Shown here piece after piece: positions 1-12,362 of a stretch of 64,000 bases of DNA. Source of the stretch: Cenococcum geophilum 1.58 (Eukaryota; Ascomycota; Dothideomycetes; Gloniales; Gloniaceae). The translations under genes were made by a program, and so were the position numbers. The notes under the pieces were generated by a model. It did not search any database and was not told where the DNA came from. It worked only from the letters and a program-made list of their open reading frames with translations. Positions within the stretch are counted from its first letter, which is position 1, and each line of letters starts with the position of its first letter. The stretch covers positions 1,550,001 through 1,614,000 of the forward strand of contig KV748202.1 in NCBI GenBank assembly GCA_001692895.1, given 5' to 3'.

Positions 1-1229
1 TTAGGACACCTATAGGTAAGAGGCAAGATGCTTTATTATAGATTAGAGAATTTATAGTATAAACAGTAATTAGATTAGGAGACAGATATATAGACCTAGA
101 GGACTTACTAGGGGAATATAGTGTTCGGCCTAAAGATTAAAAAGTTAATACTAAGATTAAGAAGTAAGAAGACTTTAAGAATTAGTCTACGAGACGTAAA
201 CTAAAAGAAACTATAGAAGAGTTTAGGCAGAGAATTATCGCATAGTAAGAACAGAAACTAGATAAGAGATCTAGTATATTAGGACGTATAAGGGATAGAG
301 TGCTAGTATAAAGAATTACTAATAGGCTTAGGACAGGTATACTAAGAGCTAAGTGGCTTACTAAACTAGAATAAGAAGAGGATCTAGGGATTCTAACTAG
401 GTTTGAAGAACAACATATAAAGGGCTATTACGATATAGTAATAAGAAGATACTTCCTTATAGATAAGCCGTATATACTCTAGTAGCTATACTAAAAGTGG
501 TATAGGTAAAGGTATAACGATAAGTAGGAAGATTTCTATATATAGTTAGATGAGAAAGTTATCTAGGACTACCTAATTACAGAAAAGGCTATAACTTATA
601 TTAAAGGAGCCTTAATTATAACGTTAAAGGATCTAAAGGAATAATTAGAGGACTAGAGAAGTAAAAGGCGTATCTTAGTACCTGCAAATAAAGTTATAAC
701 GTTTAGATTAATATAATAAAGGTTTAAACTTAGGGATAAAGACGAACTAAGAGTTAACCTAAAGCACCTAGTATACTATACGTTATTATGGATTGTATAC
801 GTAGACGATATATATAACATATATAAGAATTTAAAGGAAAAGAATCGGAAATACTCTATAAGGATGTATTGGATAATAGATAAGCAATAATATAGAAATA
901 CTAAGTATATACACGGCTGGCATCTAGTAAAAGTTTAGGAGTTAGGAGACTTAATACTTTAACTAGGAAAATTCCTTACGGAAAAATACCTAAATGGATA
1001 ATAGTAGTGGGAATGCCTAGAGAATATATGTCTATAGTATATTAAAGATAAAAAGCAAACTAAGTATTGGCCTAAGTTAGACTAAGTATAAACAGGATTA
1101 AGTAGCTAATAGTTAGGAAAAGTAGAGGCTTATAGGACTAGAGGGAGCTAGTAGTAGAGCCTTAGACCCTTAAGGGAATTTAAGGATAACACCTAAATTT
1201 ATAAGTAAAATAGTAAGATTAGCAGTTTA

Positions 1230-4200
1230 AAGCGCTAATAGATAGTGGAGCAATGTAGAACTATATTTTACTAGTAGTAGTTAAGAGAATAGGGCTACCT
1301 TATAGATAGAAGGAATAACCTTACCTATTAGTTACAGTTTTAGGAGATCTAATAGCCTATAGAGGAGGGATTATTAGTCTTAAAATAGGACCTATTTAAC
1401 TAACTATTAAAGGGAGATAAATTAAGATGTCTTTTAATATCCTACTATTAGGATAGGATAAGGTAGTATTAGGGATGCCTTAGTTATAGGAATACAATCT
1501 AAGGATTAATTAGACTATAGGTTAGGTTAATATTAGAGATACTTAACGCCGTAAAATATAATAATAAGCCAAATTAGTATAGTACTAAGTAGGAGCAACT
1601 TATAAAGAAATAGAAAAGGGACTAAGTTATATACTAAAGAGATACTATAAGTATAGTAAGAAACTATAGTTACTAGAAAGTAAAAAGCTGTTAGAGTATA
1701 TAGTATGGGATTATAGGATAGAATTAGAACTAGGAATAAGTCTAAGGTTCTTTCTAATCTATAAGCTTATTAAAGAAGAAGGTAAAGCACTAAAAGAGTT
1801 TATTTAGGAAAATTTATAAAAGGGATATATTAGACTATTATAGTTATTAGCGGGTTATCTAGTACTATTTATACTAAAGAAAAATAGTAAACTAAGGCTG
1901 TGTATCGACTATAAATAGCTAAATAGTATTACTAGAAAGGATAGGTATCCTTTACCCTTAATTAGCGAAATCTAAGATAGAATAGGTAATGCGCAAATCT
2001 TTACGAAGATAGATCTAAAATAGGCGTACTATTAGATTAGGATTAAGGAAGGCAATAAATAGAAGGCAGCCTTTAGGTTAAAGAAAGAACTATATAAACT
2101 ATTAGTTATATAATTCGGGCTTATAAATATACTAGTAACGTTCTAAAAGTGTATTAATAACATATTAGGAGAACACTTAAATAAATTTGTTATAGTATAT
2201 CTTAACAATATTATTATCTACTTAATAACTAAGGAAGAATACGGGGAATATATTAAATGGGTTTTAAAGAGACTATAAAAAAAACAGATGCTAGTAGTAA
2301 TTAAGAAATGCAAGTTCTTTACTAGGAAAACCAATTTTATTAAATTTATTATTAAACTAGGCTAACTTAATATAGATTTAAAGAAGATTAAGGCTATAGT
2401 AAATTGGTAAAAACTAAAGAATATTATATAGTTAAGATCGTTTCTAGGGTTTTATAATTACTGTAAAAGGTTTATAGCATAGTAGTTAAAAGATATTAAG
2501 CTATTTACGTAATTAATAAAGAAAGAAGAACTATAGGTATAGGGAAAGGAATAGTAAGAACTCTTTAGAAAAACTAAGGAGTTGTTTACCTAGGAGCTAG
2601 TTCTTAAGATCTATTAACTAGGACTAAAGATAGTTATAAAAATAAATATATTAGACTATATACTAGGGGCATACTTTATATAAAAATATTAAAATAGATA
2701 GCACTTAGTAGTATATTATAGTTGAAAAATAATACTACTAGAGTTAAACTATAATATCTATAATAAGGAGTTATTAGGTATAGTTATAGTATTAAAGGAA
2801 TAAAGAGTATTTTTATAAAGTATAAAGAGACTATTTATAGTTAAGACGGATTATAAGAACCTAATAGGATTCCTAATAATAAAGGAACTTAACTAAAAAT
2901 AGGTTAAATAGGTAGAGATACTTATAGAATACTATTTTAAAATTTAGTATATTAAAGGTATAAATAATATAAGGGCAAACGCTCTAAGTTAAAAGGCTAA
3001 ACTATAGAATAACAAAAAGCCATTAGGGGCTTTACTGCAAAAAGATATAGACGGATTAATTAGGTATAATTATCTAAAAATTATAGTAACTTAAGAGAGT
3101 AATAAACTAAAGAAAGTCTATAAGATACTAGAAAGCTTTTAGATATAAAGAATTCTAAAAGTATAACTAGAAGATCTATAGATGGATATATATAAAAATT
3201 AAGAAGTAAAGTATATCCTAAAGAGCATAGCGGAGTAATTTATGGAAGATTTCTATAAGGGATTAACTTAAGGATATAATAGAGCTATAGGCTTAGTATT
3301 AAGACTTTAAAAGGAATATATTATTAATAGAATCTAAAATATTATAAGAAAAGTAATAAAGAAATATCTAGATTGCTAAAGGAATAAACTAATAAGGTAT
3401 AAGCTATATAGAGGGCTACAATCTATTAAAATACTAGAGAGACTATAGGAGGTTATATTATAGGACTTTATTATTAAGTTATTAAAGTTAAGAGATCCTA
3501 TTACCAGATAAGATTATAACGTAATCTTAGTAATAGTAGATAAGCTTATAAAGTGGGGATACTTTATAGCATATATAGAAGAAATCTTAGTAGAAGATAT
3601 TGCTAGAATCTGTATTAAAGAAGTGTTTATAAGATATAGAGTACTAAGTAAGATTATATTAGATAGAGATCTAAGATTTATAGCAGCATTTTAAAAGGTA
3701 TTCTTGGCGGAATAAGGAGTTAAAGTAGTAACTTCTACTATATATTATCCGCAGATAGATAGTTAAATGGAAAGATTAAATTAGATACTAAAGCAGTATC
3801 TAAGGCATTATATTAATTATATATAGAATAATTAGGTATCGCTATTATTAGTTATATAGTTTATATATAATATAACACCTTAAAAAGAAATAGGTATATT
3901 ACTATTTAAGGTAAATTACGGATATAAGCTAAAAATATTATTATTACTATAATAAGTAAAGAAAATAAGTAGTATAGCTAAAGAAAGGATAAAGATATTA
4001 ATAAATCTTTATATAAACCTTATAGAATTAGTAAAGAAGGTATAAAAGAGAATAAAAAAGTACTATAATACTAAGAGATCTAAGGGACTAGATCTTAAGG
4101 AGGGAGATAAAGTATAGCTACTATATAAAAATTTTAAGAGTTAACAACTAAGTAAGAAGTTAAACTATATTAGATTAGGACCTTTTAAAATTATATAGAA

Positions 4201-4480
4201 GATTTTATTAGTTATATTTAAGTTAAACTTACTAGCTAAAATAAAGATCTACCCTATATAGTATATTATAATGCTAGAGCTAGTATATAGGAATATTAAG
4301 CTACTAGTTTATAAAGTAGATATATATAGAGGGTAGAAAGAGGATAAATAGCAAGTTTTAAAGATTATTAGTTATAAGGATATTAATAATAAAATATAGT
4401 ATAAGGTTAAGTGGATAGGCTATAATAAGACTACCTAGAAGCTATTAAAGAATTTAAAGAATGCTATAGGAAAGGTATAG
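1230..4480 (+). pseudogene. Family A pol remnant: protease, RT, RNase H, integrase, chromodomain
   Basis: Decayed polyprotein gene. The protease motif LIDSGA is read near 1235. The RT begins around 1880 with KLRLCIDYK followed by a DRYPLPLI-like run, and the catalytic YLDD box reads YLNN near 2200 (GAT changed to AAT). RNase H (2630-3010) keeps ELNYNIYNKELL and a TDYKNL motif. The integrase (3220-4060) shows VDKLIKWGYF and DRDLRFIAAF. The C-terminal chromodomain (about 4350-4480) reads YKVKWIGYN with a following tryptophan. Many in-frame TAG codons stand where glutamine is expected, the mark of RIP on CAG. No intact product can be made. Confidence 0.9.
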
Positions 4481-5244
4481 GAGTATTAAAAGAGATTAGG
4501 TTAGGTAGTATTAATAAAAAAGGATTGCTAAAGAATAAGTTACCTAAGGGGGACCTAAGAAGAGTAGTTACTAAACTACTTAAATCTATTTCCTTCTCTA
4601 TTAGAAAAGAATCTATTTTTTTATTACTAAGTTCCTATAAACCCTATTTTATAAGTTTCTACTTTTTAAAATAAACCTTTTTATAAACCTTCTTAAGACA
4701 GATTAATTAAGTAAACGCCGTAAGATAAGACTTAAGGGCCCGTTACTAAGCTTTAGTAGCCTCTTATTTAATATTATAGAAATAGTATAACTCCGCTAGA
4801 GTAATAGACAGTTTATTATCTAGCTATATAGTAGTAGATTAAATATAAGACCCTAAAATTAATTAATTAGGGAACTAGATAATTATTAAGAGTAATAGGT
4901 TATATATATTTAGTATTAAAAATAAAGCAAATATTATAGGATAAATAAATATTTGCTTTAGTATACTCTAAGTAAAAGAACGGTTATTGCGAAGATAGAC
5001 TCGCTAATATAATATAAACTAACCCCTTTTTTAAATAATAAGAATATAGAGACGGTATAATCTTACTAAAAGATAATATTATAGCGATAGTGCGAGCATA
5101 ATAAGCAGTTAAGGAAGAAGAAATTGCTTTAGGTATAATAAGTAATAATATTAACTAAATTAATTAGACGGATATTATACCTCTAGTAAATAACTTAGAG
5201 ATATTAAAAATCTTTAAAGATAAAGATAAAGAGAAGGGAGATAG

Positions 5245-5668
5245 TATTACGGACGCTTTAAGTATAATATTATAACTATTTAGGGAAGAGTTAGAAGAAG
5301 CTAGTTAGTTAATATAAATACGGTTTAAGCTAGAGCCGGTGGAGCTATATAATAAGGAATAGTAACTAAGGTTATATAATATAATCTATATAATCTATAA
5401 AATCTATATAATCCGTAATAAAGTAAATAGAGCACACGTATATTATATATAAGAAGAATTTTATAGGAGTACGGTTATATATTTAAGGACCCTTAGTCCC
5501 TACCTAGATAGTTCCTTCCTTATAGTAATTCTTAGAATATAATTAGAGTTAATCTGTTAGGCAACCACTCCACTAGTTGTTATTACGTTGTTAACTTTAA
5601 CTTATATTACCTATATACCTAGCCTAATAACGAGCCTACCGTAGTTCTTGCTATAAGGTTCCGTTACA
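5245..5668 (+). repeat. 3' LTR of family A copy 1 (424 bp)
   Basis: Boundaries come from comparison with both LTRs of copy 2. The LTR starts TATTACGG (from TGTTACGG) and ends GGTTCCGTTACA. It is preceded by the purine tract AGAGAAGGGAGATAG. The outer flank is GTTAT; the matching target duplication would lie left of the window. Confidence 0.85.
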
Positions 5669-5770
5669 GTTATAATATTAATTTAATTAATTAAACACTC
5701 TGCTTACAAAGCTTTTAATTTAACTAACTTGAGGCGTCAATTAAATTGAATTGAATGATTGGCAAGCCTG
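5669..5770. mobile_element. Right terminus of a second hAT copy, RIP-altered
   Basis: This 100-bp piece aligns with the last 120 bp of the hAT element at 12919-13805 and ends with the same terminal inverted repeat, TTGAATGATTGGCAAGCCTG. Differences are mainly C-to-T and G-to-A (for example TTCAACCA reads TTTAACTA). Family A copy 1 inserted into this hAT copy; its left part is outside the window. The 8 bp after the terminus (TACTTTAG) would be its target duplication. Confidence 0.75.
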
Positions 5771-6307
5771 TACTTTAGTCTCTTTTTTTTTTAAAAAAAA
5801 TAGTAAGGACCCTTCTAATTGTATAAGAAGTAACCCTATAATATAAAGTTAGAAGCCTTCTTCTAGCGAGGCCGAATAGACTATTTAGTAACTTTTTCTT
5901 TAGCTAAACGCTAGACTTTATATCTACCTCTTTTATCGCTCTAAATAATAACCTTTTAATCCTTAATTATCTAATATTAATACCGTAAAGCGAATTAATA
6001 GCGAACTTCTTTAATAGCTAGTATAAGGCTAGATTTTTATATAGGCTTAGTTTTATAATACCTATAACGTCAAAGAACTCGCTAGACTGTTTAAGTAGAG
6101 TAGTTGTATTTAGTAGCAATATAGGCATAGGATTTCTCTCTACTATATTAATTAGAGGTAACCTTCTTAAGGATTCGCTACTTAAATTCGCGCGTATATT
6201 TAGTTGTTCTACTAGACTAAGGAGCGTTAATAATATAGCTGCTAATTATAAGAGGATTTATAGTAGAATTCTAGCCGCGGTTAGTAGCTTTTTAAAACAA
6301 ATACTAA
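5771..6307. other. AT-rich RIP-type DNA with no recognisable gene
   Basis: About 540 bp of AT-rich sequence with stops in all frames. It probably continues after the inserted element at 11582. I could not assign it to a transposon family. Confidence 0.5.
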
Positions 6308-6580
6308 GGGAACGTTCGGTTGCAAAAGCGTCAGATTGAATCTGAACTGAAAGTCCGGCAGAAAGAACGCGTTCCTTCCCGATTTGACACGCGTCTGTGG
6401 CTCTACGGGTTGCACGGACGTGCACAATCTGAAGCCTTCAGATTCAATCTGGAGTTCAAAGAAGGAGCTTCGAGCTCCAGATTTGAACTGACGCCAAGAC
6501 CTCAGTTCAGATTCCATATATGGTAAAGTGCGTCTAGTTTTAGCGTGTTTTTTGGGCGGTCAAAGGAACATCAAAAACTC

Positions 6581-6656
6581 GGGACGTCTCGGGGCAGCAC
6601 CATCCCACAGCACCGCGCACAGACGTCTGCACGTGACCCTGCACGGACCACTATCG
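6581..6656 (+). repeat. Left arm of a 76-bp subterminal inverted repeat
   Basis: This GC-rich 76-bp segment is the reverse complement of 11431-11506 with essentially no differences. It contains the core CACAGACGTCTGCACGTGAC. Both arms lie just inside the unmutated ends of the 5.27-kb element. Confidence 0.85.
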
Positions 6657-6937
6657 CCAACGCATAAGATCTTCAAAATTATATGTCGACGCGACGATTT
6701 GCGTACGTTGATAAAATAACCACCACGTAGTAAATAGATAGAGTTAATACGCCAAATCGATAGTCTAATATATAGGGATACTGCCCTAAACAGCGCATAA
6801 AGTACACGTTAATATCGGGCAAGAAATTAAGGCCCGATATTAAATAACAGCGACTTTAAATTTTTTGTAAATTTTGCCTATAAATACGCCCCGAATTCTT
6901 AACGTTTAAAGGCTATATTAACTTTCTACTACTTAAC

Positions 6938-9834
6938 ATAGCTGATAGTCCTTCTTCTGATATTAATTTGTCCCTTCCTAATATTAACGTGCTCCTACAG
7001 CCTAGGTTCCGCCATATAGCCGTCCCTACTGCTTCTTCTACCGCTTATTTTAATACTCCAATTTAAAGGCCTGGTAATCGCCAGAGTAACCTAATTAAGG
7101 TCTTAGATACACTATCCCCTACCTAAACTCTTTTAAATAAGGCTCTATAAGCTTCGCCCTAGATTAGTAGGCCCTAGTTAATTAAGCGCACCCGCCGGCC
7201 GCAGGAGAATTATCCTAAGTAGGATAAATATTTTGTGTAGGAGGTTTTGCAGAAATCCTTTACCCCTCTTCTACTACCTAGAACTTTACCCCCTACCTAT
7301 TATAAACGTCGCGCGGCCTCTATATAGCCTACTAAGGATTATAACGCACTATAGCTGCGATCGCCGTCACTAGAAGTTAAAATTAAGCGCCCTAAGTAGA
7401 AGCTAAACCCACAGTTGCATCTAGATTTAGTAGTAGTGGTAAAAAAGGTCGTTAACTTGATACCTACCTATTACCTTCTCCCCCCTAAAACTAGCGAAGA
7501 ATTTAACTTAATTAAGGCCGTATTTAATAGACTTTAGAACTATACGTTTATAAAGGGATTCCTAATTATTAAATACTTTAGTAACCTTATAGGGACCAAG
7601 AGACCCCATTAAATATTTACCTATAAGCACCATAGTAAACACACTCGGAATTACCAAAATTTAGACGATTTTACTAAAGAGGGAAGCAGTCGACAGCGCT
7701 AGTATACTATTACTAGCTAGCGCGGCTATCCTTATCGTCTATAAGTATCCTAGGTATATAGGAAAGGTAGTATTTAATCCGGTATAATATAGCGGCTTAC
7801 TGTTTCTAATCCTCTATATAGTAAGAGTCCTTTAAAGGAGCACGCCTTTATCACTAATCCTTTAGCGTTTACTGCCTATAAGGATCAACTACCTAACGCC
7901 CAGGAAGCTTATGCTAGGGCTTACACTTTAAGAGCTACAAAGGAGTCCTATTTAACAGTAATACGTTAGCTTAATACCTATAAATTAGCTATAAGCAGGA
8001 AGAAGTATTACAACTTATATAGGGGTCTTGGCGGCCTTCCTCCTAAAAACAGTAGCTAAAATCGTACCCTAGGCGCGCTTAAACTACTCCTTCAGGAGCA
8101 TAGTTTTAACTACTACGCTTAATATTTATATATAATAAGCCCAAAGACTAGCTATGCGGTTACTTAGAGCCTCTAGCAGTTAATCTTTTAGCTGCCTATA
8201 TAGGAGAACCTTAGCCGAAGGTTTATACCCGACTTTGCGTATTAGATAGACGCTATATTTAACACTAATTAAGTAAAGCTTCTTCTAGGCCAGATTATAG
8301 GCGTTATAAATACAGGCCACTCGTTTCTAGCTCTTTAGTCGCTTATAAAATCCAAATTAGAAGAAAACTAGTAATTTATTTTAGAGCACGCGTAAATAAG
8401 CTTCTAGGAGCGTGCTCCGCGCATTATTATTACTAATTTTAATAAAGGCCTTAAGGTAGCTCTTCCGGTAGAATAACTCTTAAGCGCCTTCTAGCAGTTC
8501 TGCCAATAGCATACAGCTAAGGCTATTAAGAAGAGGATTAATTAAGGCGTTAAGACGAAAGTAAAGCGGCTAAGAGGCTATTTGGAGGAGGAACGAAAAG
8601 AGCTAAAGGCGTTAGTATGGCCGTACCTAAAATCCGTAACGGTAGAGGACCTTAATATTAATAGGTAGGCGTTATTAGATAAGCTAAGCGCTAAGGATAA
8701 GATCTATCTATAGACGTACTACGTTCGTGTAGAATAGTAGCTTATTACCTATTATATAAAGTAAGTTTTAGTAATATTTTTTAAATAAAGAGGATATCCT
8801 TTACCCCTAAATTCTGCTCCTAATTCTTACTTATATATAGGAAGCTTCCAAATCTAGGCGTATATACGTCCTAACGGGTAGAGTCGCTTAACTAGGGTAT
8901 TAAGGCGTTTACTAATTACTAGCTTAGTCTTAAGGAATGCGTAGTTTAGATTAAGAAGTTTATTCTAGCTAAATATACTAAACTAATTTAGTATAAATAT
9001 AAATCTAAGGTAGCTATTCCTTAAGAGCTAACCCTAGCTGCGTTTAAGCTATACTTTATAACCTTAAGCGGCAAGTTAACACATTTTGCAGTAAGGAAGA
9101 TCTTTAATTAACTCCGTCTAGTAGCAGAAGAAGCCTTAAAAGACCCTATAGATACGGAGAGGATTATGGAGGTAAGGGAGTAGAAGTCGGGCAACTGTAA
9201 GTGCGAGGATCCTTATTAATTTGGCCTCCTATATTAATATCTTCTTATACGCAGCTATATTAAACGCTTTCTTATTCCTTTAACGCTTATTTACCCTTAC
9301 TAGTATATTACTACCGCAATCCTAGCGGAATCTAACTGGAGGCTAAGCTATATTAAAAGCTAGGTATTACTAACAAATCTTTCTAAGCGGCTAAAAGCTC
9401 TTACTAGAATACAATTATCAGCCCTCTATATTATTAATCTTATTAAACAGCACCTAGAGGATAAGATTACCCTATTTGCAGATTAATTTAAAGCCTTTAA
9501 GGCGTTATAAACGGCCTTCTTAAGTAAGCGGGCAACGCTTTAAGCTTTACCCAAAGGCGCTCCCTTTTTAGTTCCACTATAAGCTTACTAGCAGCCACTA
9601 CCTCTTAAGCAGTATAGTAAGGCCAATTAACGTAGTTAAACAAGCGCAGAGACTACAGAGCACGCAGCTAATAAGGCTATAAGGGAGCTTTAAAAGGACG
9701 CTTAAGAGGAGAAGAAGTGGCGTAGGTTTGTTTAACTAATGCCTCCTAACCCACGTGCTAACGTTAATCTTAGCAATAACGGTATTATAAATAAAAAACC
9801 GCCTAATAATAATTCTTCTTTAATTAACGTCTGA
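6938..9834 (+). pseudogene. Decayed MULE (Mutator-like) transposase
   Basis: Reading through RIP stops gives a protein of about 950 residues. It starts ADSPSSDINLSLPNINVLLQ, with ATA where the ATG should be. An N-terminal FAR1-like DNA-binding region is suggested by KGFLIIKYF and later cysteine/histidine positions. The MULE DDE core is read at about 8220-8530: a DAIFNTN block, a GVINTGHSFLAL block, IITNFNKGLKVAL (the second Asp reads Asn) and a QFCQQHTAKAI C-x-x-H block. Near 8850 a TSQRVESLN-like block follows. Near 9190-9300 a SWIM-type zinc finger reads GNCKCEDPY with the later Cys/His positions altered. There is at least one frame change. Assignment rests on motif order known from Mutator-like and FAR1 proteins. 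Confidence 0.7.
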
Positions 9835-10575
9835 TACGGATGCTATCTAGCCCCACGCAGACTACTCCGTACACAAGGGAAAAGTAATATTAATGGGAAA
9901 AAACCCTTGCTGCTGGGGGGAGGAAAAACCCTATAAGCCACCTTAGTAGGATAAAAAACCCCGATTTGCCATGTCCGTCTATAGCGGCGGCCCTGCGGGC
10001 CTACGGCTACATCCTGTCCTCCTTAAATATTTAAACTTTTTAGAAACTACTGCTTCCTTCTCTAGCTTATCTAAGCTAGGGTTTACTACGTCCCAGCTAG
10101 GCCTTGCCAATTAATTGCTGTATTATTATTGTTTCCTATATCTTGGCCATCCCCTATATACTATCTCTTATTTAACCATTACTATATACGCTATACCTTC
10201 CCCCCCCTAGGGCCTATTAAAGGCGTAAGGGGGATTTATCCGTTCTACTATCCTAATACTAAAAGCCGAAAGCGGGATGTATGTACCTGGGTATTTTTTG
10301 TGCCTAGGCCCTAGTTACTAGGCCCTCTCTAGGGGCACTACTCCGTTAAGAGGAGATAAGGAAAACCATACGGGGTTATATCCGGCTGTCGCTTCAGTAG
10401 TATTATGGCAGTACGGCGAGTAACCGCATGCTCCGCGGGCGATCGCCCTAGGGGTTAGGAGGGGCCGTATATTTACTCGTTCGTTTGCTCGTTTACGTTC
10501 GCTCATTTATTAATATAAGAGGTTGTTAATGCTTTCTGTTAGGGGTTGGGGGATGCTATTAAATACTATATATCC
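9825..10575. repeat. Dispersed repeat R, copy 1
   Basis: About 750 bp that match 37314-38175 along their whole length, starting with AACGTCTGATACGGA (copy 2: AACGTCTAATACAGA). Shared landmarks are a GGGAAAAGTAATATTAAT block, GCCTATTAAAGGCGTA, and CGGCGAGTAAC followed by GGGCGAT. Copy 1 is more GC-rich; copy 2 shows the C-to-T/G-to-A pattern. Open frames inside it look incidental. I do not recognise the family. Confidence 0.75.
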
Positions 10576-10640
10576 ATGTTGGATCGTACAGGTGCCCTGG
10601 ATAGGAGAACAGTAGTAGTCGTCGTATTATAGAGGGCCAA

Positions 10641-10829
10641 CAGTAGTGGTTTTTAAGATCTCACCATCCGAAAACCTTTCACCACCGCCCTTAACGCCCA
10701 CAACCACCACCAGGTCCTGTCCGCACGCTGTGCGACGTCTCTGCGTTAGCTCTAGATCTGAACTTCAAAGACCAGGTTCGTAGCCGTCACCACGTACAGG
10801 TGCAGAGTCCGTTTTCGACGGCCACCGCC
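10641..10829. repeat. Dispersed repeat B, copy 1 (little mutated)
   Basis: A 189-bp segment beginning CAGTAGTGGTTTTTAAGATC that aligns end to end with 45712-45899. Copy 1 keeps cytosines (GATCTCACCATCC) where copy 2 has thymines (GATCTTACTATCC). The pair gives a direct view of RIP-type substitution. Confidence 0.8.
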
Positions 10830-10830
10830 T

Positions 10831-11396
10831 AATAATATAGATAAGAATAATAAGGACTACGGCGATATAAATAATTAGGATCTAACTATAGCGTATAATA
10901 AAGTTATAGGGGGTAGTAAGGAAGTATTATTGCTTAATATTTTAGGGGAGGATAAAGATATATAGCGTAATAACTCGGGGGTTCTTATAGGGACTCGTTT
11001 AGACATATTTAGTAAAGAAAGTAGTAAGGAAATTAAAGTCGCGTCCCTAAAGGAACCTATTAAGCATTAAGAGCCAAAACCTATCCTGCTTTATTAATTG
11101 GGTAGAGCCGCGCGCACTAAAGCTCAGCGGACCTATACTTAATTAGCTGCTGGCGATTATAGGTTAATTTTGTCTATTTTTAGTGTAATTAAGGACGAAC
11201 CTATGCTAGAAGAGGTAGTTATTTAGTTAACTTTAAAGCGACGGCGATAGGTGGTTTCTATAGATGCGCCTAAGGCTCTAAAGGCCCCAGCAATTGCTAT
11301 TAGGTTGCCTAAGGCTAAGCGGACGCGTGGCCAAAAGAAGGGGAAGGATTCTGTTAAGATTAACGGACAACTATATAAGCATTACAATTGTAAATA
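10831..11396 (+). pseudogene. Decayed coding stretch of unknown family
   Basis: One frame stays mostly open apart from TAG/TAA codons of RIP type. It ends in a basic stretch (KAKRTRGQKKGKDSVKINGQ) and LYKHYNCK before a stop. The composition suggests a real ancient reading frame, perhaps a second protein of the element. I cannot assign it to a family. Confidence 0.3.
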
Positions 11397-11581
11397 GTGC
11401 CTGGTTTTTCAAAATCGAGTATGAAGTTGACGATAGTGGTCCGTGCAGGGTCACGTGCAGACGTCTGTGCGCGGTGCTGTGGGATGGTGCTGCCCCGAGA
11501 CGTCCCGCAGATCGGGGCTCCAGATCAACTCGATTCTGAAGCCCTCATTCTGATCTGTACTTGCAACCGAACGTTCCCTAA

Positions 11582-12362
11582 AGCGATCGACGTTTAATTT
11601 TGGCAATATTTTCGATTTAATTCGAGGTAGCTCCTATAGCCTTTATAGCTAGGGCCTAGGCCCTAGTCGCGATCTAATAGAAGACTATAGTTAGCTTAAT
11701 AATATTAAAGCTTTAGAAGAGCTATATAAGCTGTTTTTATGCGATTGTGTAATTTTAGTAGTACTAGTGTCGGTATAATGGAGGAGTCAAGGCTGCAGGC
11801 AAATTCTGCTGGAGGGTGGTAAGTCGATTTTCCTAACTAGGAAGGTACAAAATTAGATGTCAGCGACCTCCGTAGCTCCACAGGGAAGAAGTAGGGGCAA
11901 ATCCTACGCCAAACCATGTACGGTTGTCAGTCAAGCTAGTGGTTGGGGGGAAAACTGTCTATTTAGCCTCTGCTGCAGTCTGTTCAAAAGTTGGCCTGGT
12001 GCGTACCGCTAGCCTGGCTTCTCCGCATGACCATTCCCAGACCCAAATATGCGTTCTTCGTCCGGGACGCCATCTCTGAGGTTTGCTAATTTCTGGACGA
12101 GATAGATATACAACCGCACTGTAGCTAGCTCTCCTAACAATTCACTTCGATATGTATCTTGCGCCGTTCGTTCCAGCATTGCAATGACACTTCGCTCCAG
12201 CGCCCATCTTTTTGTGATTTTATAGACGAGAGCTCATAACTGTGGCAAGTTTGCATCCACCAGCATTCGTATACGGTTTCCAAATCCGCGCTGTTCATTC
12301 TCGGATTTCAAAATTATACTTTCTCTTTATCTCTACAAAGACCACCAGAAAGTCTCCGCATC
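11582..12362. other. Upstream region of the MFS pseudogene; no other gene seen
   Basis: The first 180 bp are AT-rich and continue the transposon flank. From about 11770 the DNA is GC-balanced and probably held the promoter of the transporter gene. No RNA gene or conserved reading frame was recognised. Confidence 0.5.

Larger units (their letters stand above)
1..5668 (+). mobile_element. Ty3/Gypsy chromodomain retrotransposon, family A copy 1 (5' end beyond window)
   Basis: RIP-degraded LTR retrotransposon read on the plus strand. Its 5' LTR and start lie left of the window. Ignoring the TAG/TAA stops, one can read in order: gag-like sequence (about 1-1200), protease, reverse transcriptase, RNase H, integrase and a chromodomain, then a purine-rich tract (about 5231-5244) and a 424-bp 3' LTR. 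The order protease-RT-RNase H-integrase-chromodomain defines a chromovirus of the Ty3/Gypsy group. Copy 2 of the same family lies inverted at 53945-61864. The element sits inside a hAT copy, whose right end resumes at 5669. Confidence 0.9.
6308..11578 (+). mobile_element. 5.27-kb DNA transposon with TAA target duplication, MULE-like coding sequence inside
   Basis: The ends are inverted repeats, GGGAACGTTCGGTTGCAA on the left and its complement on the right, each flanked by TAA. Two short relatives with the same terminal motif lie at 16823-17175 (TAA) and 33591-34104 (TTA). A TWA duplication and GGG-starting ends fit the PIF/Harbinger superfamily. The interior, however, holds a decayed transposase that reads as MULE. 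The outer roughly 270 bp (left) and 180 bp (right) are GC-balanced and unmutated, while 6720-11396 is AT-rich and full of RIP-type stops. This suggests a composite or nested element. Confidence 0.75.

Noticed and set aside
10400-10470. CGGCGAGTAAC...GGGCGAT in repeat R, resembling a large-subunit rRNA fragment
   Set aside because: The match is short, the flanks do not read as rRNA, and copy 2 varies freely.
10129-10506. Short open frames inside repeat R copy 1
   Set aside because: The reading frame is not kept in copy 2, and no family motif is seen.
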